From NCBI RefSeq assembly GCF_965227505.1, contig NZ_OZ245757.1, positions 4,464,001-4,528,000 of the forward strand: 64,000 nucleotides of DNA, read 5' to 3'. The position numbers and the translations under genes were made by a program. The number at the start of each line of letters is the position of its first letter. Positions within the stretch are counted from its first letter, which is position 1. Below are positions 7,684 to 14,370 of this stretch, in pieces. The notes beneath the pieces are model-generated. The model was given only the letters and a program-made list of their open reading frames with translations, did not search any database and had not been told where the DNA came from. Source of the DNA: Pelagibius sp965227505 (lineage in GTDB: Bacteria > Pseudomonadota > Alphaproteobacteria > Kiloniellales > Kiloniellaceae).

Positions 7684-7718
7684 ATTTCAAAGTGTCGAAT
7701 TTTTCGACACCTTGAAAT
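7684..7718. promoter_or_regulatory. Large palindrome between divergent XRE genes (operator candidate)
   Basis: Two 15-base arms, ATTTCAAAGTGTCGA and TCGACACCTTGAAAT, are complementary except for one position and are separated by 5 T-rich bases. It lies between the minus-strand XRE leader and the plus-strand XRE gene at 7770, where a dimeric HTH protein would be expected to bind. A hairpin role in RNA is an alternative. Confidence 0.6.
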
Positions 7719-7769
7719 TGGTATCAGGCCAGCATTGGCCCGTCAATTGGTTTGTGAATAGAGAGTGCG

Positions 7770-8003
7770 ATGAGTCTCACCCCTGAGCAGTGCCGCGCCG
7801 CCCGCGCCCTTCTAGACTGGACACAAGCGGACCTCGCCGAGGCCGTTGGCATCGCATCAGATACCATCGCCCGTTTCGAAGGTGGTGTCCGACTTCCCCA
7901 CCCGAGCAACCGCGCCACCATCCGCGAAGCCCTCGAAGCCGCCGGCATCGAATTCCTCCCCGAAACGAAGACCAAAGGCGTTGGTGTCAGATTGCGGAAG
8001 TAG
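7770..8003 (+). CDS. Small XRE-family regulator, cassette A
   Basis: 77 residues, almost entirely one HTH: PEQCRAARALLDWTQADLAE, the recognition region GIASDTIARFEGGVRLP, then REALEAAGIEFLPE and the basic end GVRLRK. Proteins of this size and ending are common in Alphaproteobacteria and often sit beside mobile or defence genes. It is divergent from the XRE gene at 7244-7606 across a strong palindrome and convergent with the 828-residue gene. Its paralogue in cassette B occupies the same relative position. Confidence 0.82.
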   Translation: MSLTPEQCRAARALLDWTQADLAEAVGIASDTIARFEGGVRLPHPSNRATIREALEAAGIEFLPETKTKGVGVRLRK

Positions 8004-8242
8004 ACGTAGGAGGTCCCATCGCCAGCAATGAAATGCCACCGACATGAAATAATACTGCCACACAGCTAAGACTGTTTAAGACTTCGAGCGCTGATTCGTC
8101 AGGTACATCATCGAAAGCGTAAACTGCCGGCGCGAGTATCTGAGCGGATAGGAAAGATGGAAGAGTGACAAAAGACAGCGTCAGCAACGCGCTTTGTGCG
8201 CTGTATGATCAGTGAAGAGGATGCCGTAGCTTCTTCTGCACG

Positions 8243-10729
8243 CTAACTGTTCTTTTTAGCAGCTTTCTTTTTGGCAGCATTCCGCTTTTTCCAAATTGCT
8301 GCTCGCCAATCGTAGTACGATGGTAGGTCCAAGTATATCTGCTGGGTTGACTCCGCTAGACGATGAAGGTTTTTGGTTTGGTGGTAATCGGCGAAGTTCG
8401 AATATGGCTCTCCCAGTTCAGTCCAAGTGCGTTTAAGGCTGAAGTCCATGTGTAGCTCAAGACTGGTTAGCAAGACGAGATGATTTGTTGGTTGCCCTTC
8501 GCCGTTAGATCTGCGGCACCACTTTGCAAACTTCGTTAGGATTCTTTTTTCCGACGCATTGAATTGATCGCGCAGAACCGATACCACCAAAACCGCATTT
8601 GGAACTCTCTCTCCAATCGCCCGCAGTTTCTCTATATCGTCAGGCTTTATGAGGTCACCCTGGCCAACGGACTTTGCTTCTCCAAACACTAGTTGTGGTG
8701 GGACTCCCCAATCTATTTTTTCGTCTCTCCATAGCGCAATAAAATCGGATTCCACACTGGCGTCACCAATCACGAGGTTCATGGCGGTTGAGAATGTCAT
8801 TTCGCTATGTGAGCCAGCAAACTCCTTGAGGAACTTGAGCGTCAGGAGTGCGCTGTAGGCACCGCGACCGAAATCTGGAACTGAGAAGGGGCCTAAGACT
8901 CTATAAGACCAGTTACGGACTTTCTGGTGAGGCCCAGTTTGAGGGAACTCATACTCGTTCAAGCATCTATCGCAGGTTATGCTGTAGTCGACCGCAGTGA
9001 GACTGTGCCAGTTTTTTGCTAGGCATTGTGGGCAAGTTGTCTCTAGGCCCAAACGGATAACGTTTCTCTTTGTGAATTCGTTCAAATCGATAGGCAAGCG
9101 TTTTTGGTTACTATTACGTTTTGATATGAGGTCTTCCCACGTCTTAACCGGTGCGCTACGGAGTTCGAACGTCTCTTCGACCTCGTCAACTTTATTGCTC
9201 TTTCTACGCACTCCGCCGGCCATCTTGTTGAGCAGGATCAGAGTGTCCTGGTCAGCAAGGAGTTGCACCCCCCTTAATCCTCCTAGGTGCTCAATCATTT
9301 GTCGTGCAACATGACCTGGATCAGACAGCTTGGCGTCGATTTCAAGCTTCGCTAGCGATCCGATGATTGCGTCTTCCTTTGTGAGCAGAGTGACCGTTTG
9401 GTTCCAGTTCTTGTGGTCCTGCGCGAACACCCAGCCTTCGCTGCCAACTGTTACTTGATTTAGACCCCAGCTTAACCGAGGCCATTTCCTGTCGAACAGG
9501 TTGAAAGGCAAAACGCTCGCGAAGTCTCGCAATCCAAATCTGTCTACGTTTACTACGTTCATCCAACGAGCTTTGGAATGCGAGAAACGTGATGCGAACT
9601 CTGGAGATAGAGCTTGAAAGCTGATGGTTAGTTCGTTCCCTTCGTTGATCGTGAGGCGGTTTTGCTGCTCACCGGCAATGACTTCCATTCGTCTATCTTG
9701 ATGCACCATGTCATTTGTATGCTGTTTCCAGATTGGTGTTCTCCAGTCTTTGACAACTAGAGCGCCTTTCTGAAGACCCCTTGAGAGATGATCCGTGATT
9801 TGTTTTCTTCTCTGATCGTCAATTGTACGAGCAAATTCGACCGTAGCGTGGTGCATAGCATCAGACGGCTTTCCCTTTATTGGTCGGTGCTCGGCTTCTA
9901 GAAATGACCTTATGTCGCCGGCTAGGCTGTCGAACCATTCGATCGGTACTGGTAGTATTGGATTTGGTTCCAAACGAAGGTTCCAGCAGTCGATTAGATC
10001 TGTTGGCTTTTGTGGGTCGAAGATAAAAACCACAGGGTCATGATACCAATACCGTGTCCGCTCCAGTTTGTACTGAGTTAGCCCCAGAGGCGTTAAGGCG
10101 TTTCGTTTGAACACTTCAAGCCAGCTTTTCGGATCAGGCTTCATCTCTCTGGGGGCGAATACATCCTTGTATCCTTTCGCGATGTAGCCCGTGCTTGACT
10201 GCTTTGGGTATGCTCCGAAGACTGCTTCGACAAGGCAGTTGCTTGGATCAGTCTTTACTTGGATGGAGGGTTTTTCGTCTCTGAGCTTGAATTTTCGCTC
10301 AGATTGATAAATGTGTCGGAAGACATCAGTGATTCCGAGTCCGTATTGTGGCTCGGACCATTTGCGATCTTTGTCTGGCTGTAGGAATGCTTTTAGAGAT
10401 ACCACGTTCTCAGTTACTGTGTGTTTGGTGCGGATTGCGCTAAGTCCCGCTCTCTCCAGAAGCCCCTGCTCAGATTCCACATAGACGTCCGGTTCGTAGA
10501 AACTGATGTAGCCCTTGGTAATGGCGAGACCTGACATTTGCTCATAGGGGTGTTCTGGTCTCCACTCCTCTGGTGAGATCCGGAACACAGGGATGATCGG
10601 ATTGAATACTCCTCCCCAGAGGCAAGTGCAGGCTTGCATGATCTTGCGGATCGATGCTGTGTCCGTCGGCCGTACAAGGAATCCAATGCGGGTCGGGCGC
10701 AGTTTTATTGATGCTGAGACTTCGTTCAT
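8243..10729 (-). CDS. Uncharacterised 828-residue protein with zinc ribbon and PD-(D/E)xK-like nuclease domain
   Basis: I do not recognise a named family. The N-terminal part (1-250) contains RPTRIGFLVRPTDTASIRKI and LWGGVFNPIIPVF. A four-cysteine zinc ribbon lies at 566-589 (CPQC, 16 residues, CDRC). After it, ESDF (Glu660, Asp662) and GEAKS (Glu684, Lys686) form the E-x-D...E-x-K pattern of restriction-type PD-(D/E)xK nucleases, with the strand QLVFGEAK and a following helix. The C-terminus is lysine-rich (KKKAAKKNS). Base composition and codon use are clearly more AT-rich than the neighbours, pointing to transfer. It is alone on its strand, convergent with a small XRE gene. A defence role by target cleavage is inferred from fold and context only. 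Confidence 0.72.
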   Translation of the reverse strand: MNEVSASIKLRPTRIGFLVRPTDTASIRKIMQACTCLWGGVFNPIIPVFRISPEEWRPEHPYEQMSGLAITKGYISFYEPDVYVESEQGLLERAGLSAIRTKHTVTENVVSLKAFLQPDKDRKWSEPQYGLGITDVFRHIYQSERKFKLRDEKPSIQVKTDPSNCLVEAVFGAYPKQSSTGYIAKGYKDVFAPREMKPDPKSWLEVFKRNALTPLGLTQYKLERTRYWYHDPVVFIFDPQKPTDLIDCWNLRLEPNPILPVPIEWFDSLAGDIRSFLEAEHRPIKGKPSDAMHHATVEFARTIDDQRRKQITDHLSRGLQKGALVVKDWRTPIWKQHTNDMVHQDRRMEVIAGEQQNRLTINEGNELTISFQALSPEFASRFSHSKARWMNVVNVDRFGLRDFASVLPFNLFDRKWPRLSWGLNQVTVGSEGWVFAQDHKNWNQTVTLLTKEDAIIGSLAKLEIDAKLSDPGHVARQMIEHLGGLRGVQLLADQDTLILLNKMAGGVRRKSNKVDEVEETFELRSAPVKTWEDLISKRNSNQKRLPIDLNEFTKRNVIRLGLETTCPQCLAKNWHSLTAVDYSITCDRCLNEYEFPQTGPHQKVRNWSYRVLGPFSVPDFGRGAYSALLTLKFLKEFAGSHSEMTFSTAMNLVIGDASVESDFIALWRDEKIDWGVPPQLVFGEAKSVGQGDLIKPDDIEKLRAIGERVPNAVLVVSVLRDQFNASEKRILTKFAKWCRRSNGEGQPTNHLVLLTSLELHMDFSLKRTWTELGEPYSNFADYHQTKNLHRLAESTQQIYLDLPSYYDWRAAIWKKRNAAKKKAAKKNS

Positions 10730-10870
10730 TTAGGGCATATGGCTTTGTTGTGAACTATGAAGGTTTATCGCTTTTTGAGTGTTAGTGATACCTTTAGTAG
10801 AAGTGCCCAATAGATGTGGCGTGTTTTATCGTTGGTTAAAGATCACCACTGTTGATGGATAGCTGATCTC
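10730..10870. promoter_or_regulatory. AT-rich upstream region of the 828-residue gene
   Basis: This AT-rich stretch precedes the start codon of the minus-strand gene and marks the right border of the AT-rich island. It contains two related pieces, GGTTTATCGCTTTTTG and GTTTTATCGTTGG. No clear promoter consensus could be assigned. It ends where the imuA-like direct repeat begins. Confidence 0.35.
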
Positions 10871-10937
10871 CCCAACCTCGACTCTCTGCCTAGATCGAGG
10901 GGCCGATATGGCACCTGCTCTGTGCGCAAAGGGCCGG
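10871..10937 (+). repeat. Direct repeat of the imuA promoter/5' end, copy 1 (LexA box lost)
   Basis: This stretch matches 13271-13384 almost base for base in two blocks: the first 23 bases (22 identical to 13271-13293) and the rest matching 13339-13384, including ATGGCACCTGCTCTG at 10908. The 45 bases between the blocks in the other copy, which hold the LexA box, are missing here; CTAG stands at both ends of the lost piece. The imuA-like reading frame from 10908 stops after 21 codons at 10973, so it is a relic. Confidence 0.8.
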
Positions 10938-10969
10938 GGAACCATCACCGGAACCCGGCGCAAGGCGGA

Positions 10970-11611
10970 CTAGCCCGCACCGCCCGCGAAGCAGATCAGG
11001 TTGCCGTCCGGGTCCTGCACGATGAAGGTGCGGGCGCCCCATGGCTCGGTTTTCAGGGTCTGGTGAAAGGGGACCTCTGCTTCCCGGAACTCCAGGAAGA
11101 GCGGCTTGGCATCGTCGAGCGTCAGCGTCGCGGAAAGGGCGTCGCGCTCCCGGGTCCGGAACCCGCTGTCGAACACCGGCCCGCCGACCTTCCGCAGGTT
11201 CAGGCGTGCTCCATCGCGATGGACCTGGGCGTAGAACGGCGGGTCGCCGTAGGAGACCCCGGTCCTGAACCCGAGCTTTTCGCCATAGAACCGGCAGGCA
11301 CGCTCCATGTCGGAGACGAAGAGCTGCGGTTCGGCCGCCAGGATCGTCGGCCTGCGGGCAGGGGAGGCTGCGGATGCCGTCATTGTTGCGATGCCTTTCA
11401 TGAGCGCCGGCCAGGTCTCGAAACCGTGCTTTCTGGCGACAAGCTCCTGCGCGTCGCTGAGCCTGAAAGCGGCGCACAGCACCTCCCTGTCGGACAGGCC
11501 CCGGTACCGGGCCAGGAAGCGGCTGATCTGCGCCGCGACAGGGACGTACCCTTCACGGTGCCACCGCAGGTACAGCTTGGCCTGCTTTCTGAGGTTTTCG
11601 ATGTTCGGCAT
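10970..11611 (-). CDS. VOC-family (glyoxalase/bleomycin-resistance-like) protein with N-terminal helical domain
   Basis: 213 residues in two parts. Residues 1-80 (LRKQAKLYLRWHREGYVPVA and LSDAQELVARKHGFETWPAL) are a helical module often found fused ahead of other domains. Residues about 92-210 are a VOC domain: AEPQLFVSDMERACRFYGEK, then LNLRKVGGP and TFIVQDPDGNLICFAG, whose E/D-rich end is typical of metal-dependent VOC proteins. The ATG at 11611 is chosen because the N-terminal module starts there. Substrate unknown. It is the first of four minus-strand detoxification-type genes between the two imuA repeats. Confidence 0.8.
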   Translation of the reverse strand: MPNIENLRKQAKLYLRWHREGYVPVAAQISRFLARYRGLSDREVLCAAFRLSDAQELVARKHGFETWPALMKGIATMTASAASPARRPTILAAEPQLFVSDMERACRFYGEKLGFRTGVSYGDPPFYAQVHRDGARLNLRKVGGPVFDSGFRTRERDALSATLTLDDAKPLFLEFREAEVPFHQTLKTEPWGARTFIVQDPDGNLICFAGGAG

Positions 11612-11717
11612 GGGCGCGTTTCTTGATGGGACTCCGGCGTAGGCGGGCAATGCCCCTCCGGCCCGCAGGCCGATGCGCCCTACAGCAACGGGTCAGAGGC
11701 TAGGGAGGTTCAAACCC

Positions 11718-11786
11718 GGCGTCAAGGAACCGGGGGCGTCAAGGGACCGGGGCGTCAAGGATTGGGGGGGCGTCAAGGATTGGGGG
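11718..11786. repeat. Tandem repeat, about four 17-base units
   Basis: Four copies of GGCGTCAAGG followed by AACCGGG, GACCGG, ATTGGGG or ATTGGGGG stand in a row between the VOC and GFA genes. No coding frame is supported across them. A slippage-prone minisatellite is the simplest reading. Confidence 0.75.
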
Positions 11787-11841
11787 TGCCGGGACGCCGC
11801 TGTTCAATCGAACGCCGCCGCGGCGCTGGAGCAGATCCGCG

Positions 11842-12297
11842 CTAGTCCTGCGCTGCCCCCGGCTGCCCGCCTTGTGTCGGCGCGATACCGGGGTCGGATG
11901 AGTGGGCGACGTCCTCTCCGAGGACCTCTGTCCAGCAGTGTTTCCTGTGCTCGTAGACGGAAAAGTTGGGCCTGGGGAAATCCGGATCGGCGAAAGCGCC
12001 GACGGGAATGGCGGTTACACCCGGCCATCCCTCGATGACATAGGCCAGTGTCGATCCGCAAACGGGGCAGAATCTGTATGTCGCGCGGTGACCGCTGTCG
12101 GCAACGCGTTCCCAAACGACCGATTCGCCGGAAATCGTCACCTTTTCATCCGGCCAACGGGCTTGCGCGGCAAAAGCACTGCCGCTGCGCTTCTGGCATT
12201 CGAGACAGTGGCAGACGGACACACGGACCGGTTCGCCTTCACAGACCGCAGTGAGTTGCCCGCATCTGCATGTCGCTTTCCGTCGTGTCATATCCAT
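11842..12297 (-). CDS. GFA family protein
   Basis: 151 residues with the GFA zinc pattern: TCRCGQL near residue 10, VCHCLECQKRSGSAFAAQ at about 28-45 and FCPVCGSTLAY at about 75-86. This is a second GFA gene in the window (the other at 1550-2047); the two share only the motifs. A zinc-bound small-thiol or aldehyde adduct role is possible but unproven. The gene is 12 bases downstream of a VOC gene on the same strand and is probably co-transcribed with it. Confidence 0.88.
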   Translation of the reverse strand: MDMTRRKATCRCGQLTAVCEGEPVRVSVCHCLECQKRSGSAFAAQARWPDEKVTISGESVVWERVADSGHRATYRFCPVCGSTLAYVIEGWPGVTAIPVGAFADPDFPRPNFSVYEHRKHCWTEVLGEDVAHSSDPGIAPTQGGQPGAAQD

Positions 12298-12309
12298 GCC
12301 GTCCCATAG

Positions 12310-12726
12310 TCAGCGGCCCCGAACGCCCTCCGCCGGGTTCACAGAGAAGATCGCGATCTTGTTGCCCAGGGGGTCGCGGAGATATCCGACATAGAAGCGA
12401 TCGCCGTATTGGGCCCGGAAGCCGGGAGCGCCCTCGTCGGAGCCGCCCGCCTGAAGACCAGCGGCGTGAAGGGTGCGGACCATCTCGTGCGTCTCGGCTT
12501 GGAAGGCCGTCATGGAGCCGTTGCCGACGGTCGCCTCCTTCCCGTCGTATGGCTTCGCCACGTATACCGCGGCGGGGCCGGGGGACCGGCCGGGCCGGTC
12601 CGGAAAGGTGAATTCAATACCTTCCGGCACTTCCTCTTTCCTGTAGCCCAGCGGGGTCAGGATGGCCGTGTAGAAACGCCCCGAGAGCGCGGTATCGTTG
12701 GCACCAACCCTGATGTAGCTCAGCAT
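12310..12726 (-). CDS. VOC-family protein
   Basis: 138 residues, a single VOC domain. It starts MLSYIRVGANDTALSGRFYT and ends with the family pattern YGDRFYVGYLRDPLGNKIAI. VOC proteins include glyoxalase I, dioxygenases and antibiotic-binding proteins; the substrate here is unknown. It lies 12 bases upstream of the GFA gene and 58 bases downstream of another VOC gene, all on the minus strand. Confidence 0.85.
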   Translation of the reverse strand: MLSYIRVGANDTALSGRFYTAILTPLGYRKEEVPEGIEFTFPDRPGRSPGPAAVYVAKPYDGKEATVGNGSMTAFQAETHEMVRTLHAAGLQAGGSDEGAPGFRAQYGDRFYVGYLRDPLGNKIAIFSVNPAEGVRGR

Positions 12727-12784
12727 GCAGCCGCTCCTGTCTGCAACGTGCCCCCCGAAGGCTCGAAGTGCGCCGGGTCGGGCG

Positions 12785-13165
12785 TCAGGAAATCCTGTTG
12801 CTGACTTCGACGAGGTTGGCGTCGGGATCGCGGAAATAGACCGACATCAGCTTCCCGACCGCGCCGGCTTTCTCCGCGGGCCCCTCGACGATCTCCACGT
12901 CATGCGTGCGAAGCCGGGCGATCACCTCTTCCATCGGCATCTCGGTCAGGACGCAGAAATTGCCGCTGCCCGGCACCGTCCTCTCGGCGAGTTGGGGCAG
13001 GCTGTCCGCATCCTGGACGCTGATCTTGTTCGATCCGAAATGAAGCGACCACTTGCCGGCCCGTTCCTCGCGCGCCTCCAGACCCAGGACACGCTGATAG
13101 AATTCAAGCGTCGCCTCCACGCTGCGCACGCAAAGCACGATGTGGTCGAAGCCGTAGATATTCAT
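12785..13165 (-). CDS. VOC-family protein (glyoxalase/fosfomycin-resistance-like)
   Basis: 126 residues. The full VOC pattern is visible: IYGFDHIVLCVRSVEATLEF at the start with a metal-ligand His, SLHFGSNKISVQD in the middle with a second His, and MSVYFRDPDANLVEVSNR with the closing Glu. The ATG at 13165 is chosen because the domain begins immediately; an upstream extension is arginine/proline-rich noise. It is the first gene of the three-gene minus-strand set with 12310 and 11842, and its upstream region abuts the imuA control region. Confidence 0.87.
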   Translation of the reverse strand: MNIYGFDHIVLCVRSVEATLEFYQRVLGLEAREERAGKWSLHFGSNKISVQDADSLPQLAERTVPGSGNFCVLTEMPMEEVIARLRTHDVEIVEGPAEKAGAVGKLMSVYFRDPDANLVEVSNRIS

Positions 13166-13270
13166 CCCCGGGTTATACCCGAGCGGCTGCATTTCGGCAA
13201 AACGCCTGGGGGTACGAGGCGCAAGGCCGCCATCGGGACAGATGCCCACTCAATCCGGCCGCTTCCGCCC

Positions 13271-13384
13271 CCCAACCTTGACTCTCTGCCTAGGGCGATG
13301 TAGAACAAAACAAGAACAAATACCACCGTAATCTCTAGGTTGAGGGGCCGGATATGGCACCTGCTCTGCGCGCAAAAGGCCGGG
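13271..13384 (+). repeat. Direct repeat of the imuA promoter/5' end, copy 2 (functional)
   Basis: This is the intact copy of the repeat also found at 10871-10937. It contains the LexA box, the TGAGGGG ribosome-binding site and the first ten codons of imuA. Between the copies lie the four VOC/GFA genes. Confidence 0.8.
13303..13317 (+). promoter_or_regulatory. LexA (SOS) box of the imuA operon
   Basis: GAAC at 13303-13306, seven bases, GAAC at 13314-13317. This is the reverse reading of the alphaproteobacterial LexA operator GTTC-N7-GTTC. It lies 37 bases before the imuA start, so LexA should repress imuA-imuB-dnaE2 until DNA damage. Confidence 0.9.
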
Positions 13385-14370
13385 AGGCTGGGGCGCCGGA
13401 ACCGCTCGGGGTCTCCCGGTTTCCGGGGCGCTCCGGGGTTTCTGGACTCTCGGGGGCTTCCGGGCTCTCCGGGACACCAGCGACTCCGGGGCTCCGGCAT
13501 GGTTCGGCGGCCGGCGCGCGGGCCGGGCTTACGGCGCTGCGGGCGCGGGTGCGGCAGATCGAAGAGGGGCCGGGCGGTGTTTCGGGCCGGGCGCGGCCGG
13601 TGCTGCCCCTCGGCCTTGCCGCCCTGGACGACGCCTTGCCCGGCGGCGGGCTGCCGCTGGGGGCGCTGCACGAGATCGAGGGCGAGCGCGCCGAGTGGGA
13701 CGACGGGGTGACGCTGGGATTCTGCCTCGCCCTGCTGGCGCGCCACCAGGCCCGCTTCCCCGGCGCCGGGGACATCCTCTGGGTCTCGCGCTGGGGCGAT
13801 CTCTATCCGCCGGCGCTGGCCGCCCGCGGGCTCGACCCCGGCCGCCTGGTGCTGGTGCGCGCCCGCAACGAGGCCGACCTCTTCTGGGCGATGGAGGAGG
13901 GGCTGCGCTGCCGCCGCCTCGCCGCCGTGGTGGGGGAGGTCGAGGGCCTCGACCGCCTCGCCGGGCGGCGCCTGCAACTGGCCGCCGAAGAGTCTTTGAA
14001 GAATGGGGCGGGCGGCGTCACCGCCTTCGCCCTGCACCGCCGCTTCCGGCCGCGCCGGCGCGGGCGCGAGGCCAGCGCCGCCCTCAGCCGCTGGCGCGTG
14101 ACGGCGGCACAGTCGCACGACGAGACAGATACGGCATTCATTGGCCGCCCGCGCTGGCGGCTGGACCTCCTGCGCTGCCGCGGCGCGGCGCCGGGATCAT
14201 GGCAGGTGGAGTGGAACGATGCGGCGTGTGGTTTCTCTCTGGCTCCCGCGCTTTGCGACCGACCGCTGGCAAAGGGCCCGCCGGCAAAGACTCAGCCGGC
14301 AGTGGGGCGCGAGCCTCGAAAGGCCGAGTCTCGGACAGCCGGGCTTCTCGCCTTCCGGCAGGCCGGCTGA
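13354..14370 (+). CDS. imuA: ImuA, SOS mutagenesis-cassette protein
   Basis: 338 residues. ImuA is a RecA-like accessory factor of the translesion complex with ImuB and DnaE2. Visible are the core LPLGLAALDDALPGGGLPLG at about 87-106, GALHEIEGERAEWDDG, ILWVSRWGDLYPPALAARGL and WAMEEGLRC. Residues 20-50 are a repetitive Gly/Ser stretch (SGVSGLSGASGLSG) not needed for the fold. The ATG follows TGAGGGG. The LexA box lies 37 bases upstream. The last 50 codons overlap imuB by 152 bases, much more than usual, so the C-terminal tail from about residue 290 may be a recent extension. Confidence 0.9.
   Translation: MAPALRAKGREAGAPEPLGVSRFPGRSGVSGLSGASGLSGTPATPGLRHGSAAGARAGLTALRARVRQIEEGPGGVSGRARPVLPLGLAALDDALPGGGLPLGALHEIEGERAEWDDGVTLGFCLALLARHQARFPGAGDILWVSRWGDLYPPALAARGLDPGRLVLVRARNEADLFWAMEEGLRCRRLAAVVGEVEGLDRLAGRRLQLAAEESLKNGAGGVTAFALHRRFRPRRRGREASAALSRWRVTAAQSHDETDTAFIGRPRWRLDLLRCRGAAPGSWQVEWNDAACGFSLAPALCDRPLAKGPPAKTQPAVGREPRKAESRTAGLLAFRQAG

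Noticed and set aside
7244..7690. Longer start (7690) for the cassette A XRE gene
   Set aside because: It would begin inside the 15-base-arm palindrome and translate the structured leader; the ATG at 7606 has the ribosome-binding site.
10908..10973. 21-codon gene starting like ImuA
   Set aside because: It is the relic of the duplicated imuA 5' end and stops at once; no independent function is supported.
13162..14118. Open frame antisense to imuA
   Set aside because: Low-complexity Pro/Arg/Gly translation opposite a firm gene, with no start signals.
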